A DNA stretch of 64,000 nucleotides from Rhizobium sp. FY34 (GCF_005222845.1 NZ_STFZ01000007.1:230203-294202), one strand, 5' to 3'. Shown: positions 53,962-63,915, numbered from the stretch's first letter. Program-made: numbers and translations. The notes: generated by a model not told the origin, from the sequence alone.

Positions 53962-55068
53962 TCAGTCTCCATCGGAGAAGGAGAAGCCGGCGCCAAGGCC
54001 AAGCCCGCCACCGAGGCTGTCGTTCAGCCGCAGGATCAGGTCACGGCTGTTGAGCAGGACGAAATCAAGCTTCTGGCGTTCGGTTGTATCGGTCACGGCA
54101 GCCTCCACATCCGGGGTGATCGTGCCGGAGACGCGCATCAGCGAGGTCAGCACGAAATCGATGGAGCCGATGATCGACTGCTGGTCCGCATTGAGGAGGT
54201 CGCGAAGGCCGGACGTATCCAGCAGGGTCTTGATGCCCTGCAGATTGCCATTGATCATGGGAAAAGTAAGGCCGGCGCGCCAGAACAGCGCCTGTTTCGG
54301 AAAGGTGTTGTTGGCCTCGCCCTTGTAGAAGCTCTCGACGCGTTGGTCGCGCACGGCTTCAGCCGCATGCACCAGAATGCCCAGCACTTCGGTCATGGCT
54401 TCCTGCGGGGTGCGAAACACGGCACTTTGCGGGCCGGGGTTTTTCCAGTCGCGGGCAATGCCGTCCGGATTGTCCCAGAGCTGCAGCAATTCGGTTGCGA
54501 CTTTCTGCACATTGCCGGCGACCGCTAGGCCATAACGGCAGCGAAAGCCGTTTGCATCCGTCGCCAGTGTCTCGGAGCCTGAGCCATGCAGCACGAATTC
54601 CAGGGCGCCCAGACCCTGCATCGCAACGCTCTTGCCCGAAAGACCATCCGGTGTTGTGGCCGTTTCATCCGGATTGGCAATCAGCGCCTGCACCTGGCGA
54701 AGGCCGGTGCCCTTGCGGTCGGGATAGAACAGGATGCGCTCGAAGCGGTTCTTCTCGATCACCGGACCAACCCGTACCACTTCGATGCGCGCCCAATCGG
54801 TTGCCGCCGTGGCAAAGGCCTGTCGCGCAGCCTTAAGCTTTTCAGGCGAAGGCGCCATGCAGAGCTGCATCATGGCGGAGGTCAGCTGGCCACTCGTTTC
54901 GGCAAAGCGCCGGTAACCCGGTCGGATGAAGCCATCTACCACCTTGCTCATCACCAAGCGGGCGCCGGCAGGGGTCAATTCCGGGGGCGGCGACAGATTG
55001 GCATCCTGGGGCAGGGCTGAAGTGGAGGACAGGGCAAGCATGGTCAGGGCAGCGATGATCTTGCGCAT
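53962..55068 (-). CDS. Imelysin family protein
   Basis: 368 residues with a signal peptide (MRKIIAALTMLALSSTSALP). The imelysin region has W-ARIEVVRVGPV and GALEFVLHGSGSETL near the family's GxHxxE-like site; the exact motif is degenerate here. Imelysin-like proteins are periplasmic helical-bundle proteins tied to iron uptake. Its ATG overlaps the stop of the di-heme oxidoreductase gene at 55068, so translation is coupled. Confidence 0.86.
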   Translation of the reverse strand: MRKIIAALTMLALSSTSALPQDANLSPPPELTPAGARLVMSKVVDGFIRPGYRRFAETSGQLTSAMMQLCMAPSPEKLKAARQAFATAATDWARIEVVRVGPVIEKNRFERILFYPDRKGTGLRQVQALIANPDETATTPDGLSGKSVAMQGLGALEFVLHGSGSETLATDANGFRCRYGLAVAGNVQKVATELLQLWDNPDGIARDWKNPGPQSAVFRTPQEAMTEVLGILVHAAEAVRDQRVESFYKGEANNTFPKQALFWRAGLTFPMINGNLQGIKTLLDTSGLRDLLNADQQSIIGSIDFVLTSLMRVSGTITPDVEAAVTDTTERQKLDFVLLNSRDLILRLNDSLGGGLGLGAGFSFSDGD

Positions 55069-56606
55069 CAGAGCGACTCCAGGAATGTCAAAAGCGCCTT
55101 GCGGTCATCCGCAGGCAGGGCAGCAAAGGCATCTCGGGCGCGGGTCGCCTCTCCGCCATGCCAGAGGATGGCTTCGGTGAGATTGCGCGCCCGCCCGTCA
55201 TGCAGGAAGAAACTGTGACCATTGACGGTCTGCGTCAGACCGATACCCCAGAGTGGCTGGGTGCGCCATTCAGTCCCGGTTGCAAGGCCCACAGCTTGTC
55301 CGTCTGCCAATCCCTCGCCCATATCATGCAGCAGGAAATCGGAATAGGGCCAGATCAGCTGGAAGGCCTGCGCCAGATTGTCCGTGCCCCGGCGGGTCAC
55401 GAATTTCGGTACATGGCAGCTGGCGCAGCCGCTCGCATAAAACTGCTGTTTGCCGCGCAGAACCTGTGCATCATCGACATTACGGCGCATGGGAACCGCA
55501 AGGTTCTTCGAATAGAAGGTGACAAGATCCATCACCGGATCCGGCGCTTCGCTATCGCCGAGACGCGCCTGCACGCCCGTGGGCAGAGACAGACATGCCG
55601 GCTGGTTTGCCGTGCAGTCGCCATATGGGGTGAGGCGGTCCGGCGTCGAAAGCCCCATGTCGCCGGCAAAGGCAGCGGCTGTCTGGTCACGCACCGTGGC
55701 ATTCTGCGCCTTCCAGCCGAAGCGGCCAAGCGAAAGCTTGCCGCTCAGGTGATCCCGCACGACGGCCGCCTTGCCGGAAATACCATCTCCATTGCGGTCG
55801 TCGGGATCGGCATGGGCCAGGATTTCCGTGTCCGGAATGGCCTCGATCAATCCCATGCCGAGCATGGGCGGCGCAACGCGCGGCGACAGCGTTGTGTCCG
55901 GCGAAAGCGGCCCATAGGCCAGATCCGAGACGGAGTATTTCGGCTTGCGAAGGGAAACCACCGTGCCATCGCCAAGCGTTACGGGCTGTTCGTCATAGGC
56001 GATCTGCATTTCGCCTTCTGCGGCAAGGCCGGGCACGGCCAGATCCTGCAATTGCTCGCCATAGGCCGGATCGGGGAAATTCAGCGCCTCGTGCCGGTCA
56101 AGCGCTGCCTGTTCGGCGGGCGTTCGCGCCGGCCTTGCCAGCCGCAGGAACATCGAGGTGCGATCTGCCAGGCCCTCCGGCGGATGGCCGCGGCCATCCT
56201 TGATGTGACAGCTCTGGCAGGCGCGGGCGTTATACAGCGGCCCAAGCCCATCGGATGCTTGCGTGGAAGAGGGTGAGGCCACCCAGAGCTTTGTGAACAA
56301 CGCATTGCCGAGCTTGAACTGCTCCTGTTCGGCAAAGGTGATATTGGCGGAAAACTGAGAAAAGGCATTGCCATTGACGGCTGCACGCGAGGTTCCGGCC
56401 CCGCCGGCCATGGCCTCGAAGGGTTCGGCGCGGCTAAAATCCTGCGTCGGGCGAATGACGGAGGCGACGCGGGCCTGGTCTTTTGCCGAAACGTCCTGTC
56501 GCAAAGGGCTGTCAAGGCTTGCATCGCCAAGCGCGACGAAGGGGGCCAGGAGCCATGCGCCGGAGACGGCGGAAAGCAGGATGAGGGAGGCCTTGCGCTT
56601 TGTCAT
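55068..56606 (-). CDS. Di-heme oxidoreductase family (c-type cytochrome)
   Basis: 512 residues from ATG 56606 (MTKRKASLILLSAVSG, signal peptide). Two heme-binding motifs, CQSCH in ARACQSCHIKDGRGH and CASCH in ASGCASCHVPKFVT, indicate two c-type hemes in the periplasm. Other family segments are PLYNARAC and FFLHDGRARNLTEAILWHGGEA (landmarks). Members often occur with imelysins and are thought to take part in redox steps of iron handling. It follows an imelysin gene by 49 bases. Confidence 0.92.
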   Translation of the reverse strand: MTKRKASLILLSAVSGAWLLAPFVALGDASLDSPLRQDVSAKDQARVASVIRPTQDFSRAEPFEAMAGGAGTSRAAVNGNAFSQFSANITFAEQEQFKLGNALFTKLWVASPSSTQASDGLGPLYNARACQSCHIKDGRGHPPEGLADRTSMFLRLARPARTPAEQAALDRHEALNFPDPAYGEQLQDLAVPGLAAEGEMQIAYDEQPVTLGDGTVVSLRKPKYSVSDLAYGPLSPDTTLSPRVAPPMLGMGLIEAIPDTEILAHADPDDRNGDGISGKAAVVRDHLSGKLSLGRFGWKAQNATVRDQTAAAFAGDMGLSTPDRLTPYGDCTANQPACLSLPTGVQARLGDSEAPDPVMDLVTFYSKNLAVPMRRNVDDAQVLRGKQQFYASGCASCHVPKFVTRRGTDNLAQAFQLIWPYSDFLLHDMGEGLADGQAVGLATGTEWRTQPLWGIGLTQTVNGHSFFLHDGRARNLTEAILWHGGEATRARDAFAALPADDRKALLTFLESL

Positions 56607-56655
56607 TATGGGTTCGGGTCGCTGCAAGACGCTCGCAGCGACCCGCTCCAATCGC

Positions 56656-57930
56656 TTATTTGAAGACGGCGTTGGGATTGTCCAGGCTGTCTGAGCCTTC
56701 CAGCTGGACAGCGCCGAGATCCAGCGCAGCAATGATGCGCTCGACGGTCTTGGTCTGGTCGATCAGGCCATCGATGGCGGTCTGCACCACGGCATTGCCT
56801 GCCGTATTGCCCTCACCGATCATCTGGTCATAGGCTTCGACTGTCTTGGCGCGGTCTGCCATGGCAATCATGGCGGCCAGCGTCTTGTCGAGCTTGGCGG
56901 TCATTTCCTGGTCGAGGGCCGGATCCTTTGCCTTCACCAGTTCCGACAGTGAAGGGCCGGTCATCTTCGTGCCGTCAACGCGCGTATAGGTGCCGTTATA
57001 TGCGGATGCGATGCCGATGGCGTCGTTGAGGTGGGAGGCATGCGTGTTGTCGGAGAAGCAATCATGCTCTTCTTCCGGATCATGCAGGAGAAGGCCGAGC
57101 TTCATGCGCTCGCCGGCCAGTTCGCCATAGGATAGCGAGCCCATGCCGGTCAGGATGGCGGTGATGCCGGCCTTCGGATCGGCGGTCACATTCTGGGTGG
57201 CCTCGCCGTCGGGCGCCCAGGCGGTCACCATCTCGGCCATGTCCTTGACCAGTAGTGTGGAGGCAGATTTCAGGTAATCGGCGCGTCGGTCGCAATTGCC
57301 ATGGGTGCAATTGGCCTTGTCGTAATCGGTAAACGGACGCTCGCCGGCACCAGGCCCGGTGCCATGCAGGTCCTGGCCCCAAAGCAGGAATTCGATGGCG
57401 TGGTAGCCCGTCGCCACATTGGCTTCCACCTCGCCGGCCTCGTGCAGGCTCTCAATCAGCTCGGGCGTGATCTTGGAGGCGTCGATCTCCTCGCCATTCA
57501 CGGAAAGCTTGGGATTGGCAATGATGTTGGCGGTGAAATAGGCATTGCTGTCGCTTTCGGTGCCATAGGAGGCGTCGACATAATCGATCAGGCCTTCGTC
57601 AAGCGGCCAGGCATTCACTTTGCCTTCCCAGGCATCGACGATCGGATTGCCGAAGCGATAGACTTCCGTCTGCTGGTAGGGAACGCGCGCGGCAATCCAG
57701 GCGGCGCGGGCGGCGGCCAGCGTTTCGGCCGAAGGCTTGGCGATCAGCGCGTCGATGGCGGCATCCAGCGCCTTGGCGGTGGTCAGGGCATCCTCGAACT
57801 TGGCATGCGCAAGATCGGCATAATGGGTCAGGACCGCGGCAGGTTCCGCGGCGCCTGCGGGCGTCACGATGAAGGCGGCGGATGCGGCAAGCAAGCCAAG
57901 GCTTGCGTTCAAAATCGTTCTACGGATCAT
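56656..57930 (-). CDS. Imelysin family protein (IrpA-like)
   Basis: 424 residues with a signal peptide (MIRRTILNASLGLLAASAAFIVTPAGA). Landmarks: YQQTEVYRFGNP, VNAWPLDEG, NVATGYHAIEFLLWGQDLHG (the GxHxxE-like site) and RPFTDYDKANCTHGNCDRRADYL. It is like IrpA, a periplasmic iron-regulated protein. First gene of a four-gene cluster (IrpA-like, di-heme oxidoreductase, imelysin, DUF1513). A candidate iron-control element lies about 75 bases upstream. Confidence 0.92.
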   Translation of the reverse strand: MIRRTILNASLGLLAASAAFIVTPAGAAEPAAVLTHYADLAHAKFEDALTTAKALDAAIDALIAKPSAETLAAARAAWIAARVPYQQTEVYRFGNPIVDAWEGKVNAWPLDEGLIDYVDASYGTESDSNAYFTANIIANPKLSVNGEEIDASKITPELIESLHEAGEVEANVATGYHAIEFLLWGQDLHGTGPGAGERPFTDYDKANCTHGNCDRRADYLKSASTLLVKDMAEMVTAWAPDGEATQNVTADPKAGITAILTGMGSLSYGELAGERMKLGLLLHDPEEEHDCFSDNTHASHLNDAIGIASAYNGTYTRVDGTKMTGPSLSELVKAKDPALDQEMTAKLDKTLAAMIAMADRAKTVEAYDQMIGEGNTAGNAVVQTAIDGLIDQTKTVERIIAALDLGAVQLEGSDSLDNPNAVFK

Positions 57931-58005
57931 CTCTATCTCCTGCTACGGCTTGACCCCGATTGCGCTGTCATCGCGCAAATAAAATCTTGTGTCAAACAAT
58001 CTACA

Positions 58006-58020
58006 TTAGAACCATTTGAA
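58006..58020 (-). promoter_or_regulatory. Possible Irr-type box upstream of the imelysin cluster
   Basis: TTAGAACCATTTGAA fits the rhizobial Irr/ICE consensus TTTAGAA-N3-TTCTAAA well in its left half and poorly in its right. It lies about 75-90 bases upstream of the irpA-like start with a TTGACA between them on the minus strand. Weak evidence; position in an iron-type cluster is the main support. Confidence 0.3.
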
Positions 58021-58044
58021 CCAGGTAACGTGGTTTGATCGGTC

Positions 58045-59325
58045 CTAGGCCTGTCGTTGCAGGCGACAGAAGAAGAAGCCATCCGTTCCGGTGCGCGCCG
58101 GCGAGAGCGTCAGCATGGTGCCATCGGCGGAATGCGGCTTGGGGGCGTCAGGGCCGAATAGCTTGTCCCAGACCGGCAGGCTCGGCTGCGGTACAAATTG
58201 CGGGTTGTCAGCGCAGAAGCGGCGGATCTGGACATCATTTTCGTCCGGCAGCACCGAGCAGGTGACATAGACCAGCATGCCGCCGGGCTTCACATAGGCA
58301 GAGGCGGAGGTGAGCGCATCGAGCTGCTGGCCCTGGCGCTCCTCAATATTCTTCTGCGTGAGACGCCATTTCGTATCGGGGCGGCGGCGCCAAGTGCCGG
58401 TGCCGGTACAAGGCGCATCGACCAGAACCGTATCCAGGCGGTTCTCATAGGCAGCCAACTGGCGCACATCATCATGCACCTGCACATTGCGGGTGCCGGC
58501 ACGGCGCAGGCGCTCGATGATCGGGGCCAACCGCTTGCGATCGGCATCATAGGCGTGAACCTGGCCTTTGTTATTCATGGCAGCAGACAGTGCCAGCGTC
58601 TTGCCGCCACCGCCGGCACAATAGTCGAGAATCTGGTGACCATCCTGCGGCTGGACGAGATCGGCAACGATCTGCGAGCCTTCGTCCTGCACTTCGAACC
58701 AACCCTTCTGGAAGGAGAGTTCTGCCGTGACATTGGGAAGACGCGAGGAGCCTTCGCCGGCGGCAATGCGCACACCATTGCGGGCAATGCGGGTGGCCAC
58801 GGCGCCGGACCGATCGAGCGCCTTCACCACCTTGTCGCGACTGGCCTTCAGCGTATTGGCACGAAGATCGAGCGTCGGCCGGCCGGCCATCGCCTTGGCC
58901 TCCTCCAGCCAGTCAGTGCCGAAGGCGGTCTGGAAGGAGGTGACGACCCAATCGGGAATATCGGCCTGCACATGCAGCGGCGCTTCAGACAGGTCTCGGC
59001 TGGTAAAGGCTGCAAGATCCGGCAGGGTGGGGGCAAACTTGTCGTCCAGCAATTCGGCTGCCAGCGTATCACGGGTATAGGCCCATTGGCGCAGAAGCAC
59101 GGCATAGACAAGGGCGGTCTCGCTGTCGTCATCCATCAGCCAGGCATGGCTGAGGCGCATGCGCAGCGCGTCATAGACGATATTGCCGATGGCGGCACGA
59201 TCGCCGGAGCCGGCGAAGCGGTGGCCAAGGCCCCAGTCCTTGAGCGCATCGGCGACAGGACGCTTGCGCGCCTCGATATCCGCCAATACCTCGATGGCCG
59301 CTGCCATCCGTCCGCCCAGTCGCAT
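58045..59325 (-). CDS. RsmB/NOP family RNA cytosine methyltransferase
   Basis: 426 residues. The N-terminal NusB-like helical part is followed by a SAM-binding domain with ILDYCAGGGGKTLALSAAM (motif I), VHAYDADRKRL, VLVDAPCTGTGTWRR (motif IV, catalytic Pro-Cys) and VYVTCSVLPDEND (motif VI, second Cys). These residues identify 5-methylcytosine RNA methyltransferases, most likely of 16S rRNA. The exact target base is not certain. Confidence 0.92.
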   Translation of the reverse strand: MRLGGRMAAAIEVLADIEARKRPVADALKDWGLGHRFAGSGDRAAIGNIVYDALRMRLSHAWLMDDDSETALVYAVLLRQWAYTRDTLAAELLDDKFAPTLPDLAAFTSRDLSEAPLHVQADIPDWVVTSFQTAFGTDWLEEAKAMAGRPTLDLRANTLKASRDKVVKALDRSGAVATRIARNGVRIAAGEGSSRLPNVTAELSFQKGWFEVQDEGSQIVADLVQPQDGHQILDYCAGGGGKTLALSAAMNNKGQVHAYDADRKRLAPIIERLRRAGTRNVQVHDDVRQLAAYENRLDTVLVDAPCTGTGTWRRRPDTKWRLTQKNIEERQGQQLDALTSASAYVKPGGMLVYVTCSVLPDENDVQIRRFCADNPQFVPQPSLPVWDKLFGPDAPKPHSADGTMLTLSPARTGTDGFFFCRLQRQA

Positions 59326-59415
59326 TGTAGTGCTCTCCTTAACCGATCCTGCGGCGTGTAGCCGCGATCCGTGGCAAGGGCAAGGCCGACCAGCTTTGCA
59401 GGATGCCGGCGGGTC

Positions 59416-59778
59416 TCAGCCGATGATCTCGTAGCAGACCTGGGCGGTGCCCGAGGAAATCATGCCGATATTCTGCGCGGCGGCCTTCGACAGGTCGATC
59501 ACCCGGCCTCGGGTGAAGGGGCCTCGATCATTGATGCGCACCACGACGCTCTTGCCGTTGCGCTTGTTCGTCACCTTCACTTGCGTTCCAAAGCTGAGCG
59601 ACTTGTGGGCCGCCGTTAGCTTGGATGGGTTCATGCGTTCACCGGAGGCTGTCTTGGAGCCGAGGGCATACCAGGAGGCGTGACCACAACCTGGCGCCGC
59701 ATGAGCCGGTGCATTGGCGATAAAAGACATGGATGCGATGGCAACCGCGGCAAGTGTGATGCGTTTGTTGAACGTCAA
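59416..59778 (-). CDS. RlpA-like double-psi beta-barrel protein, secreted
   Basis: 120 residues if translation starts at TTG 59778, with AGGGGA upstream; the longer frame to 59871 lacks a signal-like start. The signal peptide is [20 protein letters not shown] ending near APAHAA. The double-psi barrel reads [58 protein letters not shown], with the catalytic Asp in NDRGPF and His in the AAH segment. RlpA proteins are septal or peptidoglycan lytic transglycosylases. No SPOR domain is present, so it is a minimal form. Confidence 0.85.
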   Translation of the reverse strand: MTFNKRITLAAVAIASMSFIANAPAHAAPGCGHASWYALGSKTASGERMNPSKLTAAHKSLSFGTQVKVTNKRNGKSVVVRINDRGPFTRGRVIDLSKAAAQNIGMISSGTAQVCYEIIG

Positions 59779-60175
59779 ATCGTGTTGTCCCCTGTGAACC
59801 CGTCGCTGAAAATGCGTGTCGAGGGGCTTAAGCGGGGCGAAAAAAGGCAGAAACGTGGGCCTTGTGATCACGCAATGTTACGGCATGTAATATTCGTGAT
59901 AGGAAGCCGGCTAATGATATCCGGCGATGCATCCGGAAAAAACCATGATGAATCAGCGGTAAATAGGAAAATTCATCCCCACTGAAACACCAGAGTCAGT
60001 CGATCACAAAAATCGCAGAAATTTTATTGTTCGGGATACCGAAATATGGCCCGAAAACCCGAGTGTTAACGGATGTTTACCCTGATTAACGGGTATTTCT
60101 GTCCGCAAGAGACGGATAAAATGGAATTTTCACCCATTGAATCCGCCGCCGAAAGCGCGCCTGAAGGCCCTGCGG
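59779..60175. other. About 400-base spacer without a supported gene
   Basis: AT-rich compared with its flanks; no good ORF on either strand. Two TTAAC half-sites (near 60064 and 60086) might be CtrA-related, but their spacing does not match the full consensus. It holds the rlpA-like promoter on the left side. Confidence 0.4.
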
Positions 60176-61048
60176 TCAGGCCTTCCAGCAGTCATCCTGC
60201 CAGAGCTGGCGCAGCGAGACCCGATAATCCGGGTGGGTGAATTGAAATCCAAGGTTGCGTATCTTGGCGTTGGAGACCCGTTTGTTCTCGCCATAGAAGG
60301 AGCGGGCCATGGGGCTAAGCTCCGCTGTTTCGAAAGCCTGCTCGGGCGGTGGCGCGATCCCCATCAGCCGGGCTGCCTCCGTCACCACATCCTGCGGCGG
60401 GGCCGGCTCATCATCGGTGATGTTGAAGATGCCGCCCTGCTGGTGCTCGATGAGGAAGCGGGTGGCAGCGCCGATATCCTCGACGCGGATGCGGTTGAAC
60501 ACCTGGCCGGGCTTGACCAGCCGCCGTGCCGTGCCGGAGGCAAGGTTCATGAAACCGTTGCGGCCGGGACCATAGATGCCCGACAATCGCAGGATGGCGA
60601 TGCTGGCGCCGGCTGCTGCGCCGGCATCCATCCAGCCCTGTTCGGCCGCCACCCGCTCGACGGAGCGCTGCGAGACCGGCCGGCATTCGGTCTCTTCGGT
60701 GACCCAGTCGCCGCCGTGATGGCCATAGACCCCGACAGTGGAGAGATAGGCGGCCCAGGAAAGCTTGGGAAACAGTTGGCGCAGATCGCCCCCAGAAAGC
60801 AGTAGCAGCGGATCGCCGGCCTCGCCCGGTGCGATGGACTGCACAAGATGGGTGGTGTCTTCCATCTCGGTCCGCAGAGCATCGGAAAGATTCGTGCCGT
60901 CGAAGATGAGGGGGCGTATACCAAGGCTTGCCAGATGTTCGGCCTTCTGGGCGCTGCGGGTCGTGCCGGAGACGCTTTCGCCAGCCTCCATCATTTGCGC
61001 GGCAATCGCCTGACCGGAATAACCGGCGCCCAAAATCATCATCCGCAT
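60176..61048 (-). CDS. NAD-dependent epimerase/dehydratase (SDR) family protein
   Basis: 290 residues from ATG 61048 (MRMMILGAGYSGQAIAAQM), with AGGAG seven bases upstream; longer starts are rejected. The Rossmann GAGYSGQ motif, AAYLSTVGVYGHHGG (catalytic Ser/Tyr area) and ILRLSGIYGPGRN fit the extended SDR family. Substrate unknown. Its start lies two bases from the queG stop on the same strand, so the pair is one operon. Confidence 0.9.
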   Translation of the reverse strand: MRMMILGAGYSGQAIAAQMMEAGESVSGTTRSAQKAEHLASLGIRPLIFDGTNLSDALRTEMEDTTHLVQSIAPGEAGDPLLLLSGGDLRQLFPKLSWAAYLSTVGVYGHHGGDWVTEETECRPVSQRSVERVAAEQGWMDAGAAAGASIAILRLSGIYGPGRNGFMNLASGTARRLVKPGQVFNRIRVEDIGAATRFLIEHQQGGIFNITDDEPAPPQDVVTEAARLMGIAPPPEQAFETAELSPMARSFYGENKRVSNAKIRNLGFQFTHPDYRVSLRQLWQDDCWKA

Positions 61049-61050
61049 GC

Positions 61051-62229
61051 TCAAGCTCCTGCCAATTGCCATTCCGCCTCCACCAGAGGCATATCTGTCT
61101 GTCGTTGCGCCGCAAGCTGCGCGAAGTCCTGCCGCTCCATCAGCCGGCTCAGCGCCCATATCGCCATTGCCCGTACCACCTCGGACGGATCCGACAGAAG
61201 ACGAAGGCAGGGCGCAATCAGATCAGTCTCGCCGGAATTGCCGGCCGCGATCAGCACATTGCGCACAAAGCGGTCGCGACCGATGCGCTTGACCGGCGAG
61301 CCGCTGAAAAACGTGCGAAAATGCGCATCGTCAAGTTCCAGCAGGGAGGCGATTGTCGGCTCCTTCAGGTCCTCGCGCGCCTGCAGCTTCATTTCCGAAG
61401 CACTTGCGGCAAACTTGTTCCACGGGCAGGCGGCCAGGCAATCATCGCAGCCATAGATGCGATTGCCGATCATCGGGCGCAATTCAGGCGCGATCGGCCC
61501 CTTGTGCTCGATGGTCAGATAGGAAATGCAGCGTCGCGCATCGATCTGGTAGGGAGAGGGGAAGGCATTCGTCGGACAGGCGTCGAGACAGGCGCGGCAG
61601 GAGCCGCAATGATCGCGCTCCGGCGCGTCGATCTCAAGCTCGGCGGTGGTGAACAGGCTGCCGAGAAACAGCCAGGAGCCGTGGCTGCGCGATACAAGAT
61701 TGGTGTGCTTGCCCTGCCAGCCAAGCCCTGCGGCCGCTGCCAGCGGCTTTTCCATCACGGGAGCGGTATCGACGAACACTTTCACATCTTCACCGGCGCG
61801 GGCTGCAAAGCGCGTGGCGATTTCCTTCAGCCGGCCTTTGATGACATCATGGTAATCGCGATTGCGTGCATAAACGGAAATTGCGGCGCGATCCGGCCGC
61901 TCGAGAAGGCCGCGCGGATCTTCGTCGGGCCCGTAGTTCAGGCCGAACATGACGATGGAGCGCACCTCGATCCACAGCGCGCGCGGATCACCGCGCCGCT
62001 CTTGTGTTTCCTCCATCCAGGCCATGGTGCCGTGGTGGCCGGCGGACACGAATTCAGCGAGCCGGGCAGGGGCCTGCGGAATGGAGGTCGGCAGCGTCAC
62101 GCGACAGACATCAAAGCCTTGCGCCTGCGCCTGCTCGCGGATGAAGGCCGACAGCTTGCGTTTCCGCTCCGCCTGTTTTTCGGGCGAGGCAGAGGGCGCA
62201 TGTGTTTTCTCAGAAGTCGAGATCCGCAT
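61051..62229 (-). CDS. queG: Epoxyqueuosine reductase
   Basis: 392 residues from ATG 62229 (MRISTSEKTHAPS). The cobalamin-binding part is followed by two 4Fe-4S motifs, CGSCRACLDACPTNAF and CDDCLAACPWNKF, and a HEAT-like C-terminal tail. The enzyme carries out the last step of queuosine synthesis in tRNA. The start overlaps the end of the GST gene by 20 bases. Confidence 0.95.
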   Translation of the reverse strand: MRISTSEKTHAPSASPEKQAERKRKLSAFIREQAQAQGFDVCRVTLPTSIPQAPARLAEFVSAGHHGTMAWMEETQERRGDPRALWIEVRSIVMFGLNYGPDEDPRGLLERPDRAAISVYARNRDYHDVIKGRLKEIATRFAARAGEDVKVFVDTAPVMEKPLAAAAGLGWQGKHTNLVSRSHGSWLFLGSLFTTAELEIDAPERDHCGSCRACLDACPTNAFPSPYQIDARRCISYLTIEHKGPIAPELRPMIGNRIYGCDDCLAACPWNKFAASASEMKLQAREDLKEPTIASLLELDDAHFRTFFSGSPVKRIGRDRFVRNVLIAAGNSGETDLIAPCLRLLSDPSEVVRAMAIWALSRLMERQDFAQLAAQRQTDMPLVEAEWQLAGA

Positions 62230-62902
62230 AATGAGACACCGGCGTGATGCCGCGGATGCGTTCCGCAAGCATGGGGCGGAACGACGGCCGCGATTTCAGC
62301 CTCTGATACCATTCCTTGGCAACGGGTGTCTCCTGCCAATCGATCTCACCGAGATAATCCAGCACAGAAATGGAGGCGGCCGCGGCAAGATCGGCATAGG
62401 AAAGCCGGTCTCCGGCAAGCCAGGTGCGCGAGCCGGCAAGCCAGGACAGATATTTCATATGCTGGCGGATATTGGCGCGTGAGGTGCGCAGCACCTTGGA
62501 ATCGGGGGCGCCACCGCCCTGCGCCTGGGTCATCTGCAGCTTGTAGACCCGTTCGCGGGTCAGCGGTCGCGTCACGTCCTGTTCCATCTTCTGGAGGAAC
62601 CATTCGGTCAGCCGGCGGATCTCGGCGCGCTGGAATGGGTCTTCGGCCAGAAGCCGGCGATCCCGTTTCAGCACACCATGGGTCTCGTCCAGGAATTCCA
62701 GCAGCACTGTCGGTCCGCACAGCACGCGCATGCTGTCATCGACATAGACGGGCAGGGTTCCGGCCGGATTGATGGCGAGAAACTCCCGGCGCTTCTCCCA
62801 GGTCTGTTCCTCGACGAGATCCGTCTGAAAGCCATATTCCGCCAATATCAAGCGCACGAATCGGGAGGCAGAGGACATGGGATGATGGTAGAGCGTGGGC
62901 AT
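62210..62902 (-). CDS. Glutathione S-transferase family protein
   Basis: 230 residues with a thioredoxin-like N-terminal domain (LYHHPMSSASRFVRLILAEYG; NPAGTLPVYVDD holds the cis-Pro) and a helical C-terminal domain (YLSWLAGSRTWLAGDRLSYADLAAAAS with the N-capping box). Ser in PMSSASRFVR is the likely activating residue. Substrate unknown. It heads the queG-epimerase operon. Confidence 0.92.
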   Translation of the reverse strand: MPTLYHHPMSSASRFVRLILAEYGFQTDLVEEQTWEKRREFLAINPAGTLPVYVDDSMRVLCGPTVLLEFLDETHGVLKRDRRLLAEDPFQRAEIRRLTEWFLQKMEQDVTRPLTRERVYKLQMTQAQGGGAPDSKVLRTSRANIRQHMKYLSWLAGSRTWLAGDRLSYADLAAAASISVLDYLGEIDWQETPVAKEWYQRLKSRPSFRPMLAERIRGITPVSHYADLDF

Positions 62903-63058
62903 CGGTACTCGAAAAGAAGGATTGTTATTCTCGGCGTGAATCAGTCACGATCACCATTGCCGCAATGTGGCTGACATATGGCGGTCTCGCGGGTTTGGTA
63001 GGTCGGCACGCGTATTCTCTTCACTATAGTTCCCATCCCCGTTAACAAAGGATCAATA

Positions 63059-63865
63059 ATGGCGGATCAGTCCATCATCAGCGCTCTCATCCTCGGATTA
63101 ATCGAGGGCCTGACCGAATTCATTCCTGTTTCTTCCACCGCGCATGTGCTGTTGGCCGGCCATTTCCTGGGGTTCGAATCGCCCGGCAACACTTTTGCGG
63201 TGCTGATTCAGCTCGGCGCCATCCTTGCCATCCTGCTCGTCTATTTCCAGCGGCTGCTGAATATCGCGCTGACGCTGCCTTCCAACGCGCAATCACGCCG
63301 TTTCGTGCTGACAGTGCTTCTGGCCTTCCTGCCGGCCGCCGTCATCGGCGCTATCGCGCATGATTTCATCAAGACCGTGCTGTTTGAAACGCCCATGCTG
63401 ATCTGCGTGATGCTGATCCTCGGCGGCGTGATCCTGCTCGTCGTGGACCGGATGAAGTTTACGCCGCGCTACACGGATGTGATGGACTATCCGCCTTCGC
63501 TCGCCTTCAAGATCGGCCTGTTCCAGTGCCTGGCGATGATCCCCGGCACCTCGCGTTCCGGTGCCACCATTGTCGGTTCGCTGCTGATGGGAACGGACAA
63601 GCGCTCGGCTGCGGAATTCTCGTTCTTCCTCGCCATGCCAACCATGGTTGGCGCTTTCGTGCTGGATCTCTACAAGAACCGGGATGCGCTGAGTTTCGAC
63701 GATATGGGCGTGATTGCCATCGGCTTTATCGCCGCTTTCATCACGGCGCTCTTTGTCGTCAAAAGCCTTTTGGACTTCGTCTCGAGCCGTGGCTTTGCGC
63801 CATTTGCCTGGTGGCGCATCTTGGTCGGTACTGCAGGCCTTGCCGGTCTTCTTCTTTATCGCTGA
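63059..63865 (+). CDS. uppP: Undecaprenyl-diphosphatase
   Basis: 268 residues, eight hydrophobic helices, BacA/UppP family. The active-site motifs [14 protein letters not shown] and [10 protein letters not shown] are exact. It recycles undecaprenyl phosphate for peptidoglycan and other glycan synthesis and confers bacitracin tolerance. AAAGGA lies before the ATG. A strong terminator follows. Confidence 0.97.
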   Translation: MADQSIISALILGLIEGLTEFIPVSSTAHVLLAGHFLGFESPGNTFAVLIQLGAILAILLVYFQRLLNIALTLPSNAQSRRFVLTVLLAFLPAAVIGAIAHDFIKTVLFETPMLICVMLILGGVILLVVDRMKFTPRYTDVMDYPPSLAFKIGLFQCLAMIPGTSRSGATIVGSLLMGTDKRSAAEFSFFLAMPTMVGAFVLDLYKNRDALSFDDMGVIAIGFIAAFITALFVVKSLLDFVSSRGFAPFAWWRILVGTAGLAGLLLYR

Positions 63866-63875
63866 CTATTTTCAG

Positions 63876-63900
63876 AGGGGCGGCCCGGCCGCCCCCTTGT
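63876..63900 (+). terminator. Rho-independent terminator after uppP
   Basis: GGGGCGGC (63877-63884) and GCCGCCCC (63888-63895) form a perfect stem with a 3-base loop, followed by TTGTT. It begins 11 bases after the uppP stop. Confidence 0.8.
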
Positions 63901-63915
63901 TCGCCATGCTTGTCT

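Noticed and set aside
60063..60092. A CtrA box in the spacer between rlpA-like and epimerase genes
   Set aside because: The TTAAC half-sites are not at the N7 spacing, and the nearest TTAA-N7 partner has a mismatch, so the match is not better than chance in AT-rich DNA.
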